Positions 1 through 13,849 of a stretch of 64,000 nucleotides of DNA are shown piece by piece. The stretch covers positions 15,066,001 to 15,130,000 of the forward strand of contig NC_053183.1 of assembly GCF_905163445.1 (NCBI RefSeq). Direction: 5' to 3'. Position numbers and translations under genes: made by a program. How positions within the stretch are numbered: position 1 is the stretch's first letter; each line of letters opens with the position of its first letter. The stretch is from Pararge aegeria. Its lineage: Eukaryota > Arthropoda > Insecta > Lepidoptera > Nymphalidae. The notes beneath the pieces are model-generated. The model had not been told where the DNA came from, ran no database searches, and was given only the letters and a program-made list of their open reading frames with translations.

Positions 1-611
1 GCTTTAATTATACACAGATGACGTCGGTTTGATAAGGCTATTTCCGCGGAATTTTAAAAAATATATTATTTAAGCTTGTTTTTGGGTTATTGCTTGCCAC
101 CATAAATGTACTTAATTCAAATACTCCGGGCAACACCGCTTGGGCATTATAAATGAATTAGTAAAATAAACCCAAACAAATATTTAGTTCATAATTTTTT
201 TTTTTTCGCAATTCATATTATTGAAACATGCAACCTGGAATTCTCATAATCCTAACATTGACTTTATATGTATGTTACTATCGTAACTAATCAATAGTAC
301 TCAGTTTATCAGTTCACCAGTCGGTTCAATGGACGGATAATACGAATCTGAGATCTTGGTAAACTTTTCTCTTTCTCTGTGTACGTTGCTGTTTCGCATT
401 TTGACAGTTGACAACGTGATTGGCAGGTACAACGTTTGACATAACCGTTCGTTTGTAAATTGTTTGTTGGTTTGAAGTTTGAACTTGTAAAAAGTTTTTA
501 ACGCTTCAAGTTTGAATAAATATGTTGATCCTTAACTTAAAAACATATTCAAGCCATTATTCATAATGATAATAGTGATTAATCAATTGTTTCTTTAAAT
601 AATTTGTAAAC

Positions 612-3600
612 ATGACTTCTAAAGTTGATGCGCTTAAAACAAACGAATTTCTACGACGGCGGAAGCTAAGATTACAACAGGTTAGAGGTTCTACTGTTTT
701 AAAAAATATATATATACTTAGCAGAAAGAAAACAAAGGTGGTTTTATTGTCATATTTTTAGGTAAGAGAACAGTCAAAGGACATAGCAAGAAAAATCAGA
801 CAACGCGCAAAACTTGAAAACGTACGGAATCTTGACAGTATTGATGCAAAGAAAGAAAAAGAATACTTGGACTGCCAAGAGAAATTAGTGAAACATTTGG
901 AATTTTTATACTCCAAGGGAATACAAAATGTTGGAACTAGTCACAAAGATGCGTTAGAGGTCAAAGATCAAGGTAGAGGACCTTTATTACTCATCTTAAT
1001 ACCATTGGGCATTGAAATATTTATTACTATAGTCATAATAGTTGCTGAATTTGGATGAAGTTGTGGAAAACTTATTTGTTTTTTTTTCTATGTTTTTCCA
1101 TTCAGATACATTTAAAAAGCCATTTTCACATCAACTAGTACCTTTTTATTTTAATTGCTTCTATCTATAGTTGTTTCTTGGGTGGGAGATGCTACTTGTA
1201 TGTATTGATAGTTATTCAATAGTGTACTAAAATAACTGTTAGCTTTAGTTTTAAGTTTACAAATGTAGTCCTTGCTTTCCCTACCATAAACATTTTTGGT
1301 ATGTAATGTACGAATCAACAGAGCCATTTATCATGATTATCATTATCACATCAACCCGTTACCAGCCCACTACAGACCACAGGTCTCCAAAAATGAGAAG
1401 GGGTTAAGGCCGTAGTCCACTACACTGGGCCAGTGCGGATTGGTGGACTCTACACACCTTTGAGAACATTATGTAGGACTCTCAGGCATGCAGGTTTCCT
1501 CACAATGTTTTCCTTTACTGTTGAAGCAGGTGATATTTTAATTACTAATAACGCACATAAGTTACAGGTGCATACTGTGAACACTGCCCCCTGAAAGGGA
1601 AGTCCCTACCCAATGCGCTATCACCGCTTCTTTGAGCCATCTATAGGCATTTTTAAATAAAGAAATATTTGACTTGGTTTTTGAAATTCCCCTTTTCAAA
1701 GTTGCTTATATAATATGTATTTATTTGGCACACAGTGCTACCATGAAAATGCATAGATAATATTCTATATCTGGAGATTCTAACTAGTTTATATTTTTAG
1801 ATTGTGCTAAGAAAGGAGATATATCCAAATTACGTGGGAAAGAAGCAACAGAAGCATTAAGGAAGAAGAAGCAAGAAAAATTAGATGAACAAAAAAAACT
1901 TTTAGATAGAAAATTACAAGCAAGGTTAGTTGATACTTTGTATTGGTTTTCCTTTGAAATATTAAACATAACATCACATCTGTACACTAGAATATGTCTG
2001 TAAGCTAGTTTTCGAAACTGAAAGTTACGTTATAGCATATAAAGCTTGATTTGTTCAAAAATGTATTTACTTTTTACTTGGTCAAAAATTTAATATTGGA
2101 GTCTGGTTAGCAAGTAGTTGTATAGTGTTGTATTATACTTTTAGGGAAACAGCAAATGGAATAAGCAGAGAAAAATCAGCAGCAGTTTCTAAAAGTTTGA
2201 CAAAGCAGTCATCTAAAAAATGTGATGATATTCCTAGTAAACCTATTACATCTGAGAGTATCGATCAGAACCTAGAAAACAAAGAAGATAACATTGATGC
2301 AACAAAGAATGATATGGGTACACAATGGGATTCTGAAGAATTGCCTAATGAATGGGTACCAAATGTGCCTGTTTTATCCTTACCAAAAGATGACAGTGTT
2401 AAAGAATCTCTCATTCCAAATTCAGAGAAAACAGACAAAAGTAAAAAGGTCAACTTATTTGCTTTAAGTGATGAAATGCCCTCAAGTTTACGTGGTGGAC
2501 TCACTGGTCTCACTGACAACCCAGTTCCTATGAAACCCTCCTTAACACTTGTATCAGAGTACTTGCAAAATAGAAATCTAAGGTTGCGACACACTGAACC
2601 AAGCTCAAGTAAGAAAGCAGATGATTTACAAAGTATAAAGCAAACAATTCTACGTACTAGAGCAACTAGAACAGACGGTAATGTATTTGATAATGTTTGT
2701 CATGTACTTGACAGACAGGTAATTCCTGTTCCATCTTGGCAAGCTGAGGAGTTTAGTTTATGTACGCAACATTATGAACAAAGCTATTGTTTCCATGGAC
2801 TGCACAAATCTGTAACTAGGCCACCCGTAAATAAATTTCCCAGTTCTCCAATATCTTTGCAAAGAAATTCACTATCTAGTTCTACACTGAAAGAACAACA
2901 TTTCCAAAAACAAAATGTTACTTTAAAGGGAACCTGTAAACAGACAGGTGAAATATGGCAATACCTATTTTAAATAGTTTTAATATTTAGATAGTACCAT
3001 AAATCATAATCACCCTTAATGACACTTGTGTTTGCAGTAATTTTTTTCATACAAGTTGTAAACTCATAATCATCAGGCTTTTAGACTCCAGTCTTCTCTA
3101 TCTCTGCAACATATGTGGTGCACCCAGTTGTTTTTTATTATTTGGCTTTGCTGCTCTTTGAACAATGTCATTGGTCTCAGATTGCCTCCTAATCTCTACT
3201 TTATGGACCTTATGTACTATCAACCATCCTTACATTGAATATGGAGCTGGTACTGTAAGTTGCCCAACAACCTAATTAACAAGAAACTCTGCCCTTAAAC
3301 ATTTTTAAACCTCATTTCACAATTTTTTATGATATGTCGACCTTTATCTGCTCTTTTATAGTACCTCATTTATACCACTGGTTGTCGTAATAGTGTACAA
3401 TAGATACAATCTTTGTAGTAGCTTGTTACAAATTTTTTTTTCACCCGTAAGAAAACTGAACTAACAAATAAATTGCCATGCATTTCAACATAATTAGCCA
3501 TTTAAGTAGTGTTGTGGGTGAACAACCTCAAAGAAAGAACGTATGAATATGCAAATTAATGCACCGGTTTTCTTATGGGTAACAATCCATAAAATATGAT

Positions 3601-6600
3601 AAAAAATATGTTGTAAATATTTATATTTAATGCTATAATTATTAAAGTACTATTAGGACACCAAAGATGAGAACAATGGTGTGAGTAAAATCCAGCAATA
3701 GAGCCAATATTATGGCTTAACTCATTCAAACCTTTTGCACCAAAACTAAGCATGTATAAAATTGGGAGGTATATTGGTGGGATTTTCAACTTTCCTGGCT
3801 ATGCAACTTCCCACTTTTATTTAGGGTAGCTTTAACTTATTATTACATCAGTAATATGAATCATTGATTACAAACATTAACATTTCCACAATAGCTATAC
3901 TGAATCCATTCAATAATTGCAGGAAGCAAAGACAAATCATCGCAATCAACTGAACCAAACACTAGTCTTAGTAGGAAAAAATCTATAACAGTTTATAACC
4001 ATAACACAAGAAATATACAGGACAGGCCGTGCGGCGACGAAAGACTTGTCTCACGCGACGATAAAACAGAGGAAGATGCATATGCTCAAGCCTTAAAAGA
4101 AACAACTATTAAAAACTCCATAGAGAAAGAGCAATTAAATAAACAACAAAAGCATATTAGGACGAGAGTTGCAATGAATAAAAATAATGTAGATAAAGAA
4201 TACAGGGACACACTAGCCTTTCTGAATTCTCTTGGAAAAGACAAGCCCGAAAAACCCATAGTATGTATTTTCTGGTTGTGGTGCAATGAGACAGTTGTAG
4301 TGATTATCGAAATTTAAGCTAATTGAAATTACATGGTTTAGCGGCGAAGGAAAACATCATGATGAAACCTGCTTGCTGAGAGTTCTCCATAATGTTTACA
4401 AGTTTGTGTGTAGTCTACCAATCCGAACTTGGCTAGCTCGAATCCCCTTCATTCTGAGAGAAGACCTGCGCCATATAGTGGGCTACTAATTGGTTGATGA
4501 TGGTCAGTGATTGGCATTGTTAGCCTATTAACATCCCATTGCACCGGAGAGAGGATTTAAGAGTGTAGACCCACCATGCTGCGTCAAGTCAATGATAATA
4601 CCAATAGGTTAACATGCTCTTTGTGATACGGTGGTGGGTATTATGATAATACCAAGCTGATCAATTTTTTTTTTAATGCAAAAACTAAACACTTAATTTA
4701 GTGATATTAAGTGATAAATGGTAATGATTATAATGCCACCCTTAAAAAGTATTTTACATGGTGTATTTAATGAAGATATAATTCAAATGCAAAAACCCCT
4801 TTAGTATAAGTAATTCAGAATTCAGTATTGGTTGTAAAGTCAAAGTCAAAGTCAAAGTCAAAAATATCTTTATTCAAGTAGGCCCACAGGTGGCACTTTT
4901 GATGCGTACATAATGTATCGAGACATGTATGTATCGAGTGTAAATAAACATAGTTTTACATTTATAATATTGTGAATAAAATAAGTACATAATAATCAAA
5001 TGTAAAGAATAAATTCAGAGTTCTATAAATTTAAAAATTATGTATTTACAATTTTTGGTTTAACCATGATTTACTTCTATTATGTAAACTTTTAATTGGA
5101 CCGTTATTGATTTTAGAAAACAGCATATATGGACGAGCATCATCAGCAATTGCAAAATGAGAGACATCAGAGAAAACTTCAAGAAGAATTTAAAAAAATT
5201 GAAAAGGAATGTTCTAAACACAACTGCAAGGTAAATTAATGATTAAAGTGTGTCTAATCATTTTCTAATATTAAGTTCTAACATAACATTTTTAAAAAGC
5301 AGGCAATTTTTACAATCTTCCACCGAAACTGAAATAAGAAAGCATGCGTAAGTTTTAGTATCTAAATATCGCAAGTATCATTCAAAGTTTAGCTATTATT
5401 ATACTCTGCTTAAATGCAAAATGTTTCTAGCATTCTAAAAGAAAATCGACAATATCTGAAAATCAAAGAAACAAAACAAGGTCACCAATGCAAAGGGAAA
5501 TGAGACAAGACTTTGAATATTCCTGGATGCCAGTTCCTGAAAGCGACGGCAGCCTTGCTGTCCACACCATTCCTAACACTAACACTAGAAACAAATCTGG
5601 AAACACTGTGAAATTCAGCCAAGCTGACAGTTATCATGAATACAGATCAAGACACAAACATACGCCTCCAACAAAAGACGTGAACAATGAAAGACAACGC
5701 AAGGTTGTGGAAACAGTTATTCTTCGAGAAACTGAAGATTCTGACGCCAACGAATCATCAAGCACATCTGAAACTAGCTCAGTTGAAAACCTAAACCTTG
5801 AAAAAGATAAAACTAATGATGATTCGAGACTCAAAGATGGTGAGAGAATTATAATTTACAAGATTCTAGGAGCAAAAAAAGATAAGAAAAGCAAGGAGCA
5901 CAAAAAAGATAAGTCCACAAAATTGGCAAATTCTGTAAATTTTGAAACAGATGAAGTTAGTAAAAACGGTGATGTAGTAGGTTCAGAGGACAAAAATCAT
6001 AATAATAGAAACAAAGAAAAATCTGCAGGCGACATACAAAGAGGTGTTTCCTTCGAAAAACTTCAAGAAGGTACAACTACTTTTACTGTTGATTGTTAAA
6101 AGTTTTTGAGAATGTCTCTTTATTTTATGAAAATGTATAATGATTTGCATTATTTTTTCAGGTGTCTACGAAGCTGTAAACCATAATGGGTAAGTAATTT
6201 AGATAAATATTTACTTTTGGTTTTAGATTAGGTCATCTATGCCTCTTGTTGGTATCTTTTATCGTGATATATTATCAGTATCTTTTATTGAAAAAAATAA
6301 TAAAAATGAGCAACTTTTTGGAAAAGGGGCTGTAGAATGTCTGATAACTATCCATTCCTACTTTAGTCAATTAACACTGATGAAAAATAATTCATAAATA
6401 CAGTTGATAGAGTTTTAAGTGCAAATAACAGAAAAAAAAACTCGCCTTATTCCGAACTCCTAAGTAATCTTAACAAAGTTAGTAATTCAGTGACAAACAA
6501 AACAGATTTTGTTTTAGTTCTTTTATTTATTAAAAACAGCGAATAATATAACCGCATAACGTACGTACGTTTATACAAAAGCCTCGATGCGAAATCGTTC

Positions 6601-9600
6601 CGTACTTAGGCTCAGGATTTGGGTTTTTTCATCTAATAAATTCATCATTAACATCAATAATTTAATCTTCTATGCAGCCACAATCCTTTGTAAATATGGC
6701 TACTCTCCTTTTGTTTCCTTTACCAATAATCCCATAATATCTATCCCTTATAGACATATCTACAACGTTAGGAGCTGCTATACTGCTAATGTAGAAATGT
6801 GGCAATCCTGTTCTGAACGCAAGCCGTGGTGGTAATATATTCGTTATATGTTTTATCAGACGTACAGTCCGGCCGCTGAAATAATCCTCCAGAAATCCTG
6901 ACGATGGGCATATAAAACAATAAAACAGTATGAGCTAGAAAAATATATACTAAATTAGGTTCCGAATTATAAAAAAATACTTATGTAAAAGAGCTAATAA
7001 ACACAAAAAAAAATGTGTCAACGCCGCTTCAAAGTCCTTCGAACATGACCTCTCATGAATGCATTCTTTCAGCGTCTGAACTTGTTGCCTTTTATGAAGG
7101 TATAAGACGTAGATACAAACAGTTGCGTAGCTAGCATGGAAGACACCACATGCGGTTATCAATGGTATTAATAGAATTCAAGAACGTATCAATAGTATTC
7201 AACAACGATAACAAAATAAATTATAATGACAAACAATTTTGGGGGCATTCCCGATCGAGACATAGATACATTAAAGTCTAACATTAACATATATTAAATT
7301 TTTGTATATTATCAGTATTTATGTATATTATTCATAAATTATTCAACAGTTATCTTATTACCCATAACACAAGCTAAGCTTACTTTAGGGCTAGATAACG
7401 ATGTGTGTATTGTCGTATTAATTAATTAATTTATATATATTCATAAAGAAAAACATGTTCTAAAACTTAAAGCTAGCCATGGGGTTAGCTTTAAACTAGC
7501 TACCATGTAGTATGTAGTTCATAAATATCATTTATGCAGTGAGTTTATTTTGTATTTCGATAAAGTAATAATAGCAAGGGCGCATTTGCAATTCTAACCA
7601 CTGCTGAATAGGGTTAAGTGCCAGCACTTACCCCAAGTCAAACCATGCATTAACATAACCAGTTTTTAATATTAAGCAAATTTTAGTATTTTGAAGTGTG
7701 TTTGGCTGTGCTGTCTTGCGTTGTGCCAATGCTTTAAGTATTAGGTTAAAATATGTGGTTACTGAGTCATTGTAAACATGTTATTTTTTGGTATTCTAGG
7801 GACAATGTTGCTTCAATGTACTTCACAGAAGGTTCAAACGACAACAAATGTAAAGTTCAAAGCCAAAAATGTAATAATCCTGGACTGTGCCGTTGCTGCA
7901 GTAGGAACAAAGGTACTATTTCTTATGTATTGTGTGTAGATAAATATCATAGTATTTAAACTCATTTAATCATTTAAAATCAGTATGTTCCAAAAAATAA
8001 AAGTTATTTCACAAGCTGTGGACTAAACATATTAATAGACTTGGCGTAGTGGTAAGTATTCTACTCCAAGTGGGAGGCCCTGGGTTCGATTTCCAGTCCA
8101 GACAATTTCTGGATTTTACCTGGTCTAGTGTGAGACATCGGCCGTGGTGTTTACCACCACAGCAACAATACTTGTTACTTAAAGAGGGTTAGAGGTTTTC
8201 ATATAACTGACTAACCTAACTGGGCAGCCCGCTTTAATTTTAAGCCGCACAATCTCTTACCACCAGGTGACTGCAATCGAGGGCTAGCTTGTAGAGTGAA
8301 AAAAACATCGGTTGATATTATAATAGCCTTTGAACTTTCCTTAACATCACGCTATTCATTTTACACGAAATTCATTTTTGTAAATATTTTAAGTACAGTA
8401 ATGCTTTTTCTTTTGTTTTTAAACATAACAATTGATTGTTTCACTTTTATTGATATATTTTATTCTATTACAGATATTAAAGATGGCGGTAACAATGTAT
8501 CCGGGTTAGTTAATTAATCAAAACTATTATTTTATTTTACTATCTTATACTTATTATTCATATATTTGTTTTCCTTCTTTTTTTTAGATATTTTCAAGAA
8601 TCCTCTAGTTGCAAATGTACTAGTACTAAAAAGATAGAAAATTCCAACTTCCCCCAACCTTCGGCTGCTACATCTACTACTTCATATACCACTGCTTTTA
8701 ATGACAAAACTAACTATCGAGAACCCGAGAGTGGCTTTGTTAAGCTTTTAGAAGAAGAAGGACAAGATAGCAATAAATTTTACGTAGGTGCTTCTGGTTT
8801 CTTAAAAGATGATAACTATGAAGTTGTGATACAGCTAAGAAAGAAAGATACCGAAAAAGTTAATGATATCGTCAAAAACCAAATGCCACATACGAAACCT
8901 GTTAAGGCTTTGGACGTAGAAGGGATGGAAGACAATGTACTACATAAGGCACATTCTAATAAAAGTGGAACTGAACGTTCCACATCACCAATAAAAGTAG
9001 CAACAAGTTCTGAAGCAAGTAATACAGTATCTAGCATTCAACATGTTGGCAATGAACAGTTCGTGGAGGCAGGACATGGAGATATTGAAATACCAGAAGA
9101 ACCAAATAAAGATTCACAGTTGAAAAATTTGCGTGAGCAAGCAGTGCATACCTCTTTTCATGATGATTTTGCTGTTCCTGCTAATGTGCCTAAAACAGAT
9201 TCAATATCAAGACCGGGTACTTCTACATATACTCAAACTTCATTTAACTCATCCATGCCAAGACCAACCTTTATGCATATGAGTTCTTCTACATCTACAG
9301 CATATATGAGCCCACCTGAATTAATTTTACCAAAATGTTTGAAACAAAATTATCTTATTACTAAAGAAGAACTCTACGAATCAGAAAATACAATGAATCA
9401 ATTGGATTCAAATTTTGATGTAATAGGAAGTGATCATTGTAATGAATTTATTGACTGCAGATGTAGAACTTGTGAGAAATATCCATCAAAGACACCCCCT
9501 AACACTGCTCGAAGTAGCAAAGAAAGTTATGCTGATAATGGTACAGAAACAAAGAAACACAAATACAAATGTCACAAATGCCGAAGCCGTAGTGACACTA

Positions 9601-12446
9601 ATATTTGTTTACACAAAACTCATAGAAAGAAATCTAACGCCAAAAAAACAAGATCATCAAGAGATTTACTATCTGAAAATGATTATCCAATGATTAAAGA
9701 ATCAACAAATAACAACATTATAAATGCACCGTGTAATAAACGCATTAAAGCAGATAAAATTAACCCTATCGTAAAAAATTATGTCAATAAACTTTTGGCT
9801 CTTAACAATGAAGGACTAAAAGCCATTGATATCATTAATCAAGACTGCAGTGCAGTAACTACCCCCGGTAGCTCTTTTATTAATTTACCATGTAATAGGA
9901 ACAAGGATAAATCAACTTTTGAACGCAAAATTTCTCTGGAACAAATAAAAAAATGTCTTAAACAACAGATTTTAAAAGATAGTAATATGATAGAAACCCC
10001 TTCTTTAAATAGTGCTATTAAAACTAAAAGAAAAAACGAAACTGAAAATAAAACGGTACCGACAAACACGCAAAATTGTTACAAATTTCCCAAAACAAAA
10101 TCATTGCATAAAGTTAAATCATTAAATATTTCCAAACACATATTAAAGAAAAAGAAACCATCTGATTCTAATATATCAAGTCGTCGTTTAAGAAAAACTG
10201 CAACTTCTGTCTCTTCTTCGACATCTGAATATAATAAATTGCCACGTACTGATAAACAACGACTAATTAGCAATCGGATAAAAATTTCTACTACTCCAAG
10301 AAAGTTTACTTATTCGCAATATAAAAATAGTACTAGTTCTGATATTGTTAATAGTAAATCATGCAATAGTTCAGGTAGAAATACTAAAGAGATTATTAAC
10401 ACTAAACCATGCAAAAGTACCATGTTCGTAAAATCTCAGCAAAAGAAAGATTTCAAGTTATCATCAAATAGAGACATTAGGACTACTTTTTCATCAGACT
10501 CTGGTGCTAATGGTGCAATCTTTAGGCATTTACAACCTCCACAACCACCGGTACATATATCAACTCAAACAAATGGCATTATTGATACTGAAATACATTT
10601 CATGAAAGTTGCTGAAGATAAATTGCAAAATATGGAGAAAATTGCTGATTTAACTGAAAAATGCACTAAACGTTTATCAAACTTGGCTAAAGTTCTAGAA
10701 GAAGTTAGGAGAAACAAGTCTTTAGTATACAGTCAGATTTCTACATCAGACTCTTCACCAGAAGCCGATAAAAATGAGCTATCAACCGAAATTTCTGGAC
10801 ATGTTTCTGATCCTAACCTCAAAACTCAAAGTAAGGAAAGTGTTCATAATTTGACTTCTTTGAGTATGCCGGAAAAATTGGACAGCAAATATGTAGATTT
10901 CACGTCAATTTTGAAAGATATCCCTAAACCAGGCACATTTGTGGAGCCCTCAGGTTCAACAATGAACATAACTGAAAAATTAACTAAAGTACATACAGAA
11001 TCCGAAAATATGAAAACTAGGGGAAAGCCACCGCCTGCGTTGTCTCGTATGCATTTAAAATGTGGACAAGATGTGCACATAATTCCACACGAATTGTCGA
11101 CAGTTATTGAAGTAGATTCTCCTATGAGTATGAGACTTAAAAGTTTGCCTTCCCAACCAGAAAGTAAATTGGAAGTTCTGGAAAAATCGGATCCCTCATT
11201 GAATGAAAGCAACAAAAGTAGTAGTATGACAGCCAAGAAAGTAACTAACAAAAATCCAGTGGATCCTGATTTGCTAAAAAGTAATATTCATTTATCCAGA
11301 CGACTGCCTAAGGTATCGTCGACCGATTCTTCAGATGATTCTAAAACGCGAATGATGGATATGAAAAAGTTTAATGATATCATGCTAAAGCCTTTTATTA
11401 GCTTAAAAGAATATACAAAACAATGCAATATTGTATTAGATGAAGGTTCTAATCTTGAAGATGTTATTAAAGATGACTTAATAAATGACGACTTAAGTTC
11501 TCTTCATTCAGATGGCAGCTTACCGGATGTGATTGCGGAATTATTGAAAAGAAATATAATAAGTGAGCCTTTTAAATTTGACACAGGTTCAAACGTTAAT
11601 TCAACAACAGTGTCATCAGAATCAACTTTGTCAGTTTTAGCTTTGTCCAAACCACGAAAAGAAAAAAAGAAAGCTGCTTTATTTCTGCGGAATAAAGAAA
11701 ATATAGCAGAGACTTCTGAAACGTTAAGTTTATCGTCTAACCCTGATTTAGAGAACGCTTTTCAAAAGCTTGGTATGGGTTGGGCTTCGTCAACTTTAAA
11801 GAAAACAAAAGAGAGATTGGCTTTATCATCATCTTCTAATACCTCTAGTTCCAGTATGACACGGTTTAAAATTAAAAATTTTAGCCAAGATTTACCCAAT
11901 TTAGCTACTGATTCGACTTCATCTTTGCTTGAAGTCTCAAATAAACGTGAGGAGAAAAAATTATATTCGCCTGGAAAATATAACATGGAAGAAGTTTCTA
12001 AGAACGCTGTTCAGCAAACTTCACTCACAAATTCTATGACTGTTAAAGAGTTTCTTAAGAATGAACTAGCGAAAAAAATTACTTTTAACAATAAATCAAC
12101 CAGAAAGGGTGAAGAGGAATTTGTTTCTTTATATGAAACTAAATTGCCTGAAGAGATGAAACATAATAATATAGAATTTGGAGAGGAACAGTTGAGTGCT
12201 ACTAGTGTTAACCACAATAGGGCACGAACTTCAACGCCAGTGCAAATATTTAAATCTAACACATATCATTCAACTTCTACTTCAAATACTTCGAATGGTT
12301 TTTTCAGTAATGCCGACGACTTATCTTCCGTGAAAGTGACTTCCTCCATACGCAACCATTCCACATCTGACAAAGATGATTTAACCATTCCAAATTACAG
12401 CCTGAAAACAAAAAAAGGGCATTCCGATTGTAGTAAAAGTGATTAA
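612..12446 (+). CDS. Ana1: CEP295/Ana1-like centriole protein, 11 coding exons
   Basis: Reconstructed coding exons: 612-680, 762-972, 1801-1924, 2145-2947, 3923-4260, 5117-5230, 5431-6070, 6162-6189, 7800-7912, 8474-8504 and 8588-12446. All introns are GT-AG, phases match at every junction, and the total is 6330 nt or 2109 aa. An in-frame stop just upstream of the ATG supports the start. The first 140 residues match the CEP295/Ana1 N-terminus as I know it: RRRKLRLQQVREQSKDIA, a basic helix, then a KKKQEKLDEQKKLLDRK coiled-coil stretch. The rest is polar, Ser/Lys/Asn-rich and probably disordered, with coiled-coil segments near 4080-4250, 5120-5230 and 10590-10730. In the known family this protein links Cep135 to Asterless/Cep152 and is needed for centriole elongation and centriole-to-centrosome conversion. 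Poly(A) signals lie at 12553 and 12571. The family rests on the N-terminus and overall architecture; the C-terminal two thirds is unassigned by eye. Usual lengths are about 1700 aa (fly) to 2600 aa (human). Confidence 0.8.
1350..1640 (-). repeat. tRNA-derived SINE (Metulj-like), intron copy
   Basis: The segment carries the hallmark block 'cccgttaccagcccactac', then 'aatgagaagg', 'tggtggact', 'catgcaggtttcctcac' and a degenerate tRNA-like head at the right end. The family recurs at 4335, 28950, 41872, 52625, 56684 and 63505. Here it lies antisense in the second coding intron of the CEP295-like gene. Confidence 0.75.
4335..4510 (+). repeat. Partial Metulj-like SINE in intron
   Basis: The sense-orientation body of the common SINE is present ('gaaggaaaacatcatgatga', 'gagagttctccataatg', 'gggctactaattggttga'), but the tRNA head is missing. 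It lies in the intron after coding exon 5 of the CEP295-like gene. Confidence 0.65.
4838..4935 (-). repeat. 3' tail of LINE family A with (GTCAAA)n
   Basis: A short (GTCAAA)n run is followed by 'atatctttattcaagtaggc' and 'aggtggcacttttgatgcg'. This is the reverse complement of the 3' terminus of the LINE tail at 39345-39545, so the element is 5'-truncated and antisense to the host gene. Confidence 0.65.
7310..7440 (+). repeat. Tail of a second SINE family
   Basis: The block 'tatgtatattattcataaa', 'acccataacacaagcta', 'gcttacttt' and 'gtgtattgtcgtatt' matches the tail of the fuller copy at 42146-42400. Similar tails occur at 30825, 38510 and 60040. Confidence 0.6.
8035..8300 (+). repeat. Third tRNA-derived SINE family
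   Basis: A tRNA-like head with a B-box-like 'gggttcgatttcc' is followed by a body containing 'gtgtttaccaccac' and 'ggcagcccgctttaatttt'. It lies in the intron before the 31-nt exon of the CEP295-like gene. The degenerate segment at 13545-13760 may be related. Confidence 0.5.
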
Positions 12447-12552
12447 TGTTTTTAGGTATGTTATTTATTTATGTATTTTTTATGAAATTTATAAAAGCAT
12501 GTTACTTAAAATTTAATTATTGTTGTATTTTTTTTTTTATTTGTATATTATA

Positions 12553-12576
12553 AATAAATTGACGTGGTTTAATAAA
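12553..12576 (+). terminator. Poly(A) signals of the CEP295-like gene
   Basis: Two AATAAA hexamers, at 12553 and 12571, lie 107 and 125 bases after the stop codon of the CEP295-like gene. Together with the T-rich run at 12528-12540 they are a plausible polyadenylation site. Confidence 0.5.
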
Positions 12577-13084
12577 ATGTGTTTCTTTAATAATATATGA
12601 CGAACAACTTGCAGGTATAACTGAAATCAATTTTAAAACCACCTTATAAAGTGGCTATACAGTAGTCTGTCTCTTTAATCTCGTGGTAATTGCCGAAAGC
12701 TTCGCGATAGTATTTATAGAAATAAGGGTTGTAGCGCTATTTATCAATTGACTTATTTATTTCACTTTAAAGTTATTGATGTAAAGAGTAGTTTCAGTTT
12801 TTCTATAGTAGTAATAACATACTTACTCGTAAACTATGTTCTATAGGCTCAACTTAGGTGAGTTATATGTGACCACAGGACAAAGTTTTTAAAACTTGTA
12901 TATGCCCAAACCCAAGAGGCACAATCACATCATGTGCGTACTAGAAATATTCATGGTTATTAGATATTAGAAAGCTTATATATATATCCTCGACCCACTT
13001 GGTGGCCACCTGGCACTGCTGCTAGGACACAGTATTTATGTGATAAAGACAATAGTATTATTTTAGTTGGTGTAAAGCAAATTC

Positions 13085-13457
13085 TAATTCATTTATTTCA
13101 AGTAGGCTTACTTTATAGGCACTTTGAAACGTGAAGTATGTATGTTTGTAGTGACTCTACCACCGGTTCGGAAAGCAGATTCTACTGAGAAGAGCCGGCA
13201 GGAAACTCAGTAGTTGCTCTTTTCCAACATCAACATTTATAATCATTTTTCTATCTTGCGGGAGATGAGAGCGAGGCTGGCTGCTTCCAATCTACCTTGT
13301 CATTGAGGAATTCATCAAATGTATATAGTATATAGTAACCTCGCTGTACTAGATGCGTTTTTACACATTTTTTAAATGAATGCATTGGTAGGTCAAGAAA
13401 AAGCGTATACTCAACCCTACAAAGGAGTTCTGCGCCTTTCGCAGACGATATGCACAT
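13085..13457 (-). repeat. LINE family B, 3' end with the C-terminus of the reverse transcriptase ORF
   Basis: On the minus strand the sequence encodes VKTHLVQRGYY followed by DEFLNDKVDWK and a stop, then a 3' UTR with 'ggaaaagagcaactactgag' and 'agtaggcttac'. The same module recurs at 18600-18965 and 40925-41300. All copies are 5'-truncated. Confidence 0.7.
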
Positions 13458-13849
13458 ATCAATAATTTATGCTCTTAATTTAAGCTCTTGATTTATTTAA
13501 TTCTTGATAATAGTAATGCAAACTGCCAATTAGTGGTTTGTGTGTTCATCTGCAGATCTGGGTTCCATTTCAGGACCGGGCCAAAAAAGGTTGGGTTTAC
13601 TGTTAAGGAATTATCTATAATAGCTTAGAGTTCGACTATTGGCTTGACTCTTCTTCTTGATTATCTGTCCAGGTTATCCTTACGTGTAAAAGCCCACCAA
13701 CTTATACTGCAGTTCGTCGTGGTGGTTCGTTTCACAAATAATCTCCTGCCCAGCCATGGGAATAGGCAAAATTGTAAAGTAGATTACCTACATTATTATT
13801 GTAATTTTCAACAAACCTAAAAAGGAGGAGGTTCTCATTTAGACTGTAT

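Noticed and set aside
10844..12262. Several antisense frames inside the last exon of the CEP295-like gene
   Set aside because: They are shadows of the long sense frame, with no independent start context or family match.
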